A stretch of DNA of 64,000 nt, from NCBI RefSeq assembly GCF_900198835.1, contig NZ_LT900021.1, positions 496,001 to 560,000 on the forward strand. The letters are read 5' to 3'. Below, in pieces: positions 59,017 to 64,000 of the stretch. Both the position numbers and the translations under genes were made by a program. The notes beneath the pieces are model-generated. The model did no database searches. It was not told where the DNA came from and saw only the letters and a list, made by a program, of their open reading frames with translations. The stretch's first letter is position 1, and every line of letters starts with the position of its first letter. The DNA comes from Thermococcus henrietii (lineage in GTDB: Archaea > Methanobacteriota_B > Thermococci > Thermococcales > Thermococcaceae).

Positions 59017-60684
59017 ATGAAGTTGCCCGACGTCCGGCTCAGTCCGGAGCGTGTTCTGAAGGAGATTTCTGAGATAGCGGAGTTCCACAGGATTCAGGGC
59101 TCGAGGGAGCTCGTTGAGAGCGTCGAGATGATTAAGGAGAAGCTCGACGGGCTCGGCGTTGAGAACAGGCTTTTACGTTCCACCTACGACGGAAAAACCT
59201 GGCACGGAACGCTGGCCTCGCCGATAGCTTGGAATCCAGTTCGCGGGGAGCTGTCCTACGGCGAGAGGAAGCTGACGACGGAGGAAAGCCCGCTCCTGAT
59301 AATGGCCCACTCACCCGAGGGAGAGGCCAAGGGCGAACTCCTGCCTGTTTTTCGCGACGAGGACTGGGAGAAGGCCGAGGGAAAAATCGTTCTGGTCAGG
59401 AGAAACTGGAGAGACGCCTACAAAAGGGCCAACGAGGCCGGCGCCAGGGCCTTCATAGCCTACCGCGAGGGAACCGGCGAGTTCTATCCCTACATCGGCC
59501 TGTTCCTGACGAGGGACGACCTTGAGTGGGCGAGGATTCCCGCACTGGCAGTTCCTGAGAGCGTGGCAAAGGATATGATTTCAAAATCCCTTAAAGGTGG
59601 CGTTGAGGTAAGCGTTTCCGTCCAGGTGGAAACTCCGGAAAGGGAAGACCTCCCGATGCTCTACGCGACGGTGGGAGAAGCCCCCTACCTCGTCTTCTCG
59701 GCCCACATCTGCCACCCCAAGCCCGGGGCCAACGACAACGCGAGCGGGAGCGCGATGCTCATAGAACTCGCGAGGAAGCTCAGCGAGGCCTACGATAACT
59801 CCTTCCGCTTCGGCTTCGCCTTCCTCTGGATTCCTGAGTACCACGGCACGCAGGCCTTCTTTGAGAAGGTAAAAGGAGAGTTCTACGCCAACGTAAACCT
59901 CGACATGGTCGCGGGAAGCCCAGACAGGAGCGGCTCAACGCTGATGCTTGTCAGAACGCCATTCTCACGCTTCTCCGTCGTTTCCGGCCTGCTCGAGCAC
60001 TTCATCGGGCTGACCAACAGGAGGGGCAAGAGCTTCTCGGGAAGCGAGCTTCCGGCGATGGCCTTTAAAGCTTACCTCTACGAGATGGGGAGCGACCACG
60101 ACATCTTCAACTTCTTCGGCGTCCCCGGAACGATGCCGATAACGTGGCCCGACAGGGTTTATCACTCGAGCGGGGACACCGTCGAGAAGGTCAGCCTTGA
60201 GACAATCGCGATAATCGGAAACGCGGTTCTGGCGGCGGCTCTTACTCTGGCAAAGGAGGACAGGGAGAAGCTGAGGCGCTTCGCGAGGGGCTACGCCATG
60301 AAGGTCCTCGGAGAGGTTTCAATGAAGACCGAGACCGAGGAGAGCGAGAAGCTCGTCATGAAGGGCCTCGCGAGAGATTCAAGGTTCATAGGCTTCGAGC
60401 TCGGCCACGACTTCGAGGGCGAGCCGTGGCTTGAGTGGAAACTCCGGGGAATACTCAACGAGAGGCTGATTAGGCAGAATGGAGGAGACGCCGAGGAGTT
60501 CAAGAAGCTCACCGAGGACAGGAAGGTCTACGCCCAGCTCCACGAACTGCTCATGCTCTCGGAGCTGCTGCCAAAGGAGAGGGCCTTCAAAGCCCTCGAG
60601 GAGGAGTACGGCAGAGCGGATAAAGAAAAGCTTGAAAGGCTCGTCAGTGTCCTTGAGGGAGCGAAAATAGTCACTCTTTCCTGA
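59017..60684 (+). CDS. M28-like zinc aminopeptidase (DUF4910-like)
   Basis: 555 residues. Metal ligands of a co-catalytic zinc site are visible in order: SAHICHPKPGANDNASG (His and Asp), IPEYHGTQAF (Glu), NVNLDMVAG (Asp) and RVYHSSGDT (His). An N-terminal inserted PA-like domain (about 60-200) is followed by the peptidase core and a long C-terminal helical region. No signal peptide, so it is cytoplasmic. ATG 59017 follows GGTGG; TATA-like CCTTTTATA at about 58979. Confidence 0.82.
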   Translation: MKLPDVRLSPERVLKEISEIAEFHRIQGSRELVESVEMIKEKLDGLGVENRLLRSTYDGKTWHGTLASPIAWNPVRGELSYGERKLTTEESPLLIMAHSPEGEAKGELLPVFRDEDWEKAEGKIVLVRRNWRDAYKRANEAGARAFIAYREGTGEFYPYIGLFLTRDDLEWARIPALAVPESVAKDMISKSLKGGVEVSVSVQVETPEREDLPMLYATVGEAPYLVFSAHICHPKPGANDNASGSAMLIELARKLSEAYDNSFRFGFAFLWIPEYHGTQAFFEKVKGEFYANVNLDMVAGSPDRSGSTLMLVRTPFSRFSVVSGLLEHFIGLTNRRGKSFSGSELPAMAFKAYLYEMGSDHDIFNFFGVPGTMPITWPDRVYHSSGDTVEKVSLETIAIIGNAVLAAALTLAKEDREKLRRFARGYAMKVLGEVSMKTETEESEKLVMKGLARDSRFIGFELGHDFEGEPWLEWKLRGILNERLIRQNGGDAEEFKKLTEDRKVYAQLHELLMLSELLPKERAFKALEEEYGRADKEKLERLVSVLEGAKIVTLS

Positions 60685-60997
60685 GCTCCTTCTCTATTTC
60701 GTTTATCCGTTCGAGTATGTACTTCTTGAGGTTCTCAAGGAGCTCGCTTGGGGAGACTGCTGTGTAGGTGTAGCCGAGCCAGCCCTGCTGGATTAGCTCC
60801 CTCCTGAGCATTCCCCTTCGGTAAAGACTGAGGACGTGCTCCCGAACGGAGCGCTCGCTTATGCCAAGCTCCTTAACTATCTCGGTAACTCTCATCGGCC
60901 TCTTCTTCTCCAGGAGCAAACGGTATATCCTCAGCTCCGTCCTCTTCAGGCCCAGCGAGCGGAGCAGAGCTTCGAGCCTCTCGTAGACGTCGCTCAT
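60671..60997 (-). CDS. TrmB-like winged-helix regulator
   Basis: 108 residues. KRTELRIYRLLLEKKRPMRV followed by IVKELGISERSVREHVLSLY is a TrmB-type winged helix, with a C-terminal coiled helix (LLENLKKYILERINEIEKEL) for dimerisation. It lacks the sugar-binding domain of full TrmB proteins. It ends inside the peptidase gene end (14-base tail-to-tail overlap). Start at 60997; the ORF's earlier GTG-type extension is possible. Targets unknown; the potassium transporter genes lie next on the same strand. Confidence 0.72.
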   Translation of the reverse strand: MSDVYERLEALLRSLGLKRTELRIYRLLLEKKRPMRVTEIVKELGISERSVREHVLSLYRRGMLRRELIQQGWLGYTYTAVSPSELLENLKKYILERINEIEKELRKE

Positions 60998-61067
60998 CTC
61001 TCTCACCACTACGCTTCTCACCTATGAAGTTTTGTGTTCATACGTGTTAATAAATGTTTGCGTTTTT

Positions 61068-62543
61068 TCACCACCTCCAATAGGCGCGGGTGAAGAGGAC
61101 CAAGGCCGTTACAATCTCCAGCCTGCCAAGCCACATGAGGAAGAACATCAGAATTTTCGTCCCGGTGGGGAAAATCAGGTAGTTGGCCATCGGGCCCACT
61201 GCTCCTATGCCGGGTCCTATGTTGCCGAGCGTCGCCGCGACCGCGCTCATGGCATCGGCGAGGGGAATCGGCTTTCCGGTTGTCGTTCCGTTGAGAACAA
61301 CCACCACTGACGAAACGAGGAAGACGATGAAATACAGCACTATGAACGCTAAAACGCTCCGAACTGAGCGCTCATCGACGGATTTTCCGCCGAGCTTTAC
61401 CGGCTTGATGCTCTTTCCGTGGAAGGACTGAAACAGCTCCCTCCAGACGGCCTTTATTCCGACCACCCAGCGGACGACCTTTATCGAACCTGCTGTTGAA
61501 CCGCTCGAACCTCCGATGAACATGGCGAAGAACAGGACGAACTGGGCTGGAAGCGACCAGAGGGCGAAGTTCATCGTCGCGTAGCCGGTCGTTGTTACTA
61601 TCGAGGCCACCTGAAAGAGCGCCTGCCTGAATGCCGTTAACGGGGAGAATCCGTACTGGTTTATGAGCATCGGAGTTAGCAAAAGGCTCAGCGCGAGGAG
61701 CGCCACGATGTACCACCTGAACTCCTCGTTCCGGGTTATCCTGAAATCCCTGTGCAGGAGGTACCAGAAAAGGGCGAAGTTCGCTCCAGCGAGTATCATG
61801 AAGACGATTATCACCCACTGCACCGCTGGAGAAAAGGCCTCAATCGAGAGCGCCAGCGGGGAGAAGCCCCCTGTGCTCATCGTCGTGAAGGAGTGAACCA
61901 GCGCCATGTAAGGGGTCATCTTCGGCGCCAGTCCAAGGTAGTGGAGGAGAACCAGAATTCCCGTTTCGAGGGCAGTTAGACCCACGTAGATTCCCCAGAA
62001 AATCCTCGCGGTCTGCCTTATGTGGGGTGTCAGCTTCTGGAGCTGAGGTCCCGGCGCTTCAAGGCTCATAAGTTCCGCACCGCCGACGCTGAGCCTCGGC
62101 AGTATCGCTATGGCGAGAACAACTATTCCCATTCCGCCGAGCCACTGGGTCAGCTGGCGCCAGAAGAGTATAGCCCGTGACGGCTCGTTGAAGTTGTTTA
62201 GAACCGTTGCCCCGGTCGTCGTGAAACCGCTCATGCTCTCGAAGAGCGCGTTGACGGGGTTTGCGAGCGAGCTTTTGCCGGATATGATGTAGGGAAGCGC
62301 CCCGATTCCGGCGACGGCAAGCCACGCGAGCGAGACGAGAAGGAAAGCCTCCTTGGCGCCTATCTCCGGGTTCCTGTCGAGGGCGCGGAGGGAAAGACCG
62401 AGGACGAGGCTTAGCGCAAGCGGTATTAGGAAAGGCTTCACCGGCGTCCCGTCGCGGAGCGCCACGACCGTTGGAGCGAGCAACGTCAGTCCAAGGAGTG
62501 CTATTATCTCACCGAGCAGGGCGAACGTTGCTCTAATCTTCAT
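61068..62543 (-). CDS. trkH: Potassium uptake protein TrkH
   Basis: 491 residues, about ten membrane helices of the TrkH/KtrB fold. The pore-loop filter glycines are recognisable in SMSGFTTTGATVL, FTTMSTGGFSPL, ASIVTTTGYATMN and TLGNIGPGIG (four quasi-repeats). It forms a K channel-like transporter with the cytosolic ring made by TrkA, whose gene is just upstream and overlaps by four bases. It transports K or Na driven by the membrane potential. Confidence 0.95.
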   Translation of the reverse strand: MKIRATFALLGEIIALLGLTLLAPTVVALRDGTPVKPFLIPLALSLVLGLSLRALDRNPEIGAKEAFLLVSLAWLAVAGIGALPYIISGKSSLANPVNALFESMSGFTTTGATVLNNFNEPSRAILFWRQLTQWLGGMGIVVLAIAILPRLSVGGAELMSLEAPGPQLQKLTPHIRQTARIFWGIYVGLTALETGILVLLHYLGLAPKMTPYMALVHSFTTMSTGGFSPLALSIEAFSPAVQWVIIVFMILAGANFALFWYLLHRDFRITRNEEFRWYIVALLALSLLLTPMLINQYGFSPLTAFRQALFQVASIVTTTGYATMNFALWSLPAQFVLFFAMFIGGSSGSTAGSIKVVRWVVGIKAVWRELFQSFHGKSIKPVKLGGKSVDERSVRSVLAFIVLYFIVFLVSSVVVVLNGTTTGKPIPLADAMSAVAATLGNIGPGIGAVGPMANYLIFPTGTKILMFFLMWLGRLEIVTALVLFTRAYWRW

Positions 62544-63718
62544 AGCTCCAGCTCCCCCGCCATTTCCTCCTCGACAATAAGCGTTATAACGTCCCCCTTC
62601 TGGAGGTGGAAGCTTGCCGTCGGCAGGATTACTTCCCCGCCCCTGAGAACCGGTCCGAGAGTTCCGGGAAGCTCGTCCGGCGTTCTGCTGGCGAGTTTCT
62701 CGTCAACCTCAAGGGCGAGAACCCTCACGCCGGGTATCGAGGCCACGAGGCCAAGAGCATTTTCACCCCTCGTCGCGAAGACTATCCGGTCGGCCGTGAC
62801 AACCTCCGGGCTGACCGCCACTATACCTGCCCTCTCGAACATTCCTATCAGGTTCCCGTCCCGAACCACCGCGAAGGTCCTGTCTATTCTCCACTCCCTC
62901 GACACCATCGCGCCCATCAGCGTTCTCTCGTCCTCGTCGAAGGCTGAAACCGAAGCCTCGGCCTCGTCGAGCTCCTCGTCGCGCCATAGTGACCTGCTGA
63001 AGGGGTTTCCAACGATTACCGTCGCGTCCTCCAGGAGGGAAGAAACCGCCTCGGCCCTCTCCCTGTTCCTCTCGACTATCTTAACGTCACCGCCCTTCCG
63101 GATTAGCATCTCGGCGAGCATAACGGCGACCTCGCTCCCGCCGAGGATTAGGACGTTCCTTGGCTTCCTCGGCCTGTAAGCCCGTTTCAGCTCCTCCATG
63201 GTGGCAACGACGATTTTCCTTCCTCCGACCTCGGTGTACCAGAGACCCTCGGGAACCTCGATGGCATCGCCGATGTAGAGGCCATCGTAGAGGTTTCTTA
63301 GCTGTCTCAGCTGAGGAAACTCGATAACGTTTGCGATGCTCTTGGCAACCAGCGGAACCGAGCTGACCATCAGGTTTACACCGAGCGCTTCCCTCCCGCG
63401 CCCCCAGAGCCTTATGTAATCGAGCCTCCTCACCCTCGCGATAGTAAAAGGATTGCCGAGCGTCTTCCCGAGGGCGCAGACGACTATGTTGGTCGTGTCG
63501 TCCTCGGTCGTGGCAATCAGGTAATCCGCCTTCTCGACCTCTGCCTCTTCGAGCGTCTCGGGAAGCGTCGCGTCGCCAACAACCGTCAAAACGTCGAGGT
63601 GGGAAACTTCCGCTATCGCTTCTTCGTCCCGGTCAACGACAATAACGTCGTGGTTCTTCGACAGGTGCTCCGCGACCCTTTTGCCGGTTCTCCCGGCTCC
63701 GACAACAATCACTCTCAT
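62540..63718 (-). CDS. trkA: Trk system regulatory protein TrkA
   Basis: 392 residues. Two RCK-like halves: VIVVGAGRTGKRVAEHLSK near residue 1 with VVDRDE, then NVLILGGSEVAVMLAEML with VERNRERAE around 190. NAD(H)-binding RCK ring that gates TrkH. The C-terminal TrkA_C part (FHLQKGDVITLIVE) is present. It precedes trkH with ATGA-type overlap. A TATA-like TTTAAAGG on the minus strand at about 63750 serves the pair. Confidence 0.93.
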   Translation of the reverse strand: MRVIVVGAGRTGKRVAEHLSKNHDVIVVDRDEEAIAEVSHLDVLTVVGDATLPETLEEAEVEKADYLIATTEDDTTNIVVCALGKTLGNPFTIARVRRLDYIRLWGRGREALGVNLMVSSVPLVAKSIANVIEFPQLRQLRNLYDGLYIGDAIEVPEGLWYTEVGGRKIVVATMEELKRAYRPRKPRNVLILGGSEVAVMLAEMLIRKGGDVKIVERNRERAEAVSSLLEDATVIVGNPFSRSLWRDEELDEAEASVSAFDEDERTLMGAMVSREWRIDRTFAVVRDGNLIGMFERAGIVAVSPEVVTADRIVFATRGENALGLVASIPGVRVLALEVDEKLASRTPDELPGTLGPVLRGGEVILPTASFHLQKGDVITLIVEEEMAGELEL

Positions 63719-63750
63719 GAAAACCGCCGTAGGTATTAGGGCGTTCTCCT

Positions 63751-64000
63751 TTAAAGCCTCACCCTCCCGAGGTAGAGGCCCTCCGGAAGGAAAAGCTCGA
63801 CCTCCTCAGCTTTCCTGAGGAATGGAACGAGTTTAAGCCCCTCCCTCACGTCGAAGCCTTCTATGTAGGGGTTGACCGTCGGGAGGACGAGGAATTCATT
63901 AACCCTCGCGAAGACCTTCACTTTCCTTGCAACACCGCCGGACTTCAGAGTGTAAGCAGGGTGTGCGTGGCCGAGAAAGGCCTCTTCAAATTCCACCTTA
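63751..64000 (-). CDS. Metallophosphoesterase, C-terminal part (COG1407-like)
   Basis: Only the C-terminal 82 or so codons lie in the window; the gene continues past the right edge, and no start codon is claimed. FLGHAHPAYTL is the conserved GHxH-type metal site near the end of calcineurin-like phosphoesterases, and the tail (LVLPTVNPYIEGFDVREG) fits the ICC-like archaeal group. Substrate unknown. Confidence 0.7.
   Translation of the reverse strand, partial: KVEFEEAFLGHAHPAYTLKSGGVARKVKVFARVNEFLVLPTVNPYIEGFDVREGLKLVPFLRKAEEVELFLPEGLYLGRVRL

Overview
The window is a piece of the chromosome of a hyperthermophilic euryarchaeon of the order Thermococcales, almost certainly Thermococcus. The evidence is archaeal throughout: RNA polymerase subunit Rpo7 with Spt4, ribosomal proteins S24e and S27ae, a 7S signal-recognition-particle RNA, TATA-box promoters about 25 bases before starts, GTP-dependent dephospho-CoA kinase, the wyosine enzyme Taw1, KptA, an FL11-like Lrp regulator, two dye-linked L-proline dehydrogenases and an Nsr-type flavoprotein. 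I cannot name the species from sequence alone.

Layout. (1) 1-9.5 kb is a surface-glycan locus, mostly on the minus strand: a divergent oligosaccharyltransferase, the dTDP-rhamnose genes rfbA and rfbB (rfbB carries a full-size LAGLIDADG intein), a VapBC pair inside the cluster, and the start of rfbC at the edge. It continues with a second sugar nucleotidyltransferase, a minimal nucleotidyltransferase and a GalE-like epimerase. A decayed ATPase gene and two mirrored palindromes lie between. (2) 9.6-11.1 kb holds tRNA-Glu, tRNA-Ile and tRNA-Gln around a 0.9-kb gene-free field of hairpins. (3) 11.1-16.1 kb encodes two HTH regulators and a secretion cassette: two DUF1102 proteins, a SipW-type signal peptidase, a further secreted protein and a DUF5305 membrane protein. 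Its leader RNA could fold in two mutually exclusive ways around the ribosome-binding site. (4) 16.2-20.4 kb is housekeeping (ppa, rpo7, spt4, dephospho-CoA kinase, S24e, S27ae, a methyltransferase, taw1). (5) 20.4-33.9 kb is a 13-kb same-strand cluster: a secreted alpha-toroid protein with an EF-hand, a tubulin/CetZ-type GTPase, a membrane protein, six prepilin-like proteins of rising size and a DUF2101 membrane protein.

(6) 34-48.5 kb is mixed metabolism and regulation: an amino-acid transporter, a CitG-like protein, a PfpI protein, an FL11-like regulator, a DRG GTPase, proline dehydrogenase type 1, an MFS transporter, KptA, a lipoprotein, an Nsr-type flavoprotein, an AT-rich pentapeptide/potassium-channel protein and UMP kinase. 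(7) 48.6-52 kb is the four-gene proline dehydrogenase type 2. (8) 52.1-56.6 kb carries the 7S RNA, a PLP desulfhydrase/deaminase, pyrD, a second VapBC, queC, tRNA-Phe, tRNA-Gly, a second hairpin field related to the first, and tRNA-Pro. (9) 56.7-64 kb holds a dolichol-phosphate mannose synthase with a GtrA domain, a KaiC-like ATPase and partner, an M28-like peptidase, a TrmB-like regulator, the TrkH/TrkA potassium system and the end of a phosphoesterase.

The most promising undescribed items are the switch-like leader before the DUF1102/SipW operon, the CetZ-prepilin supercluster, the tRNA-associated hairpin fields, and the intein in RmlB.
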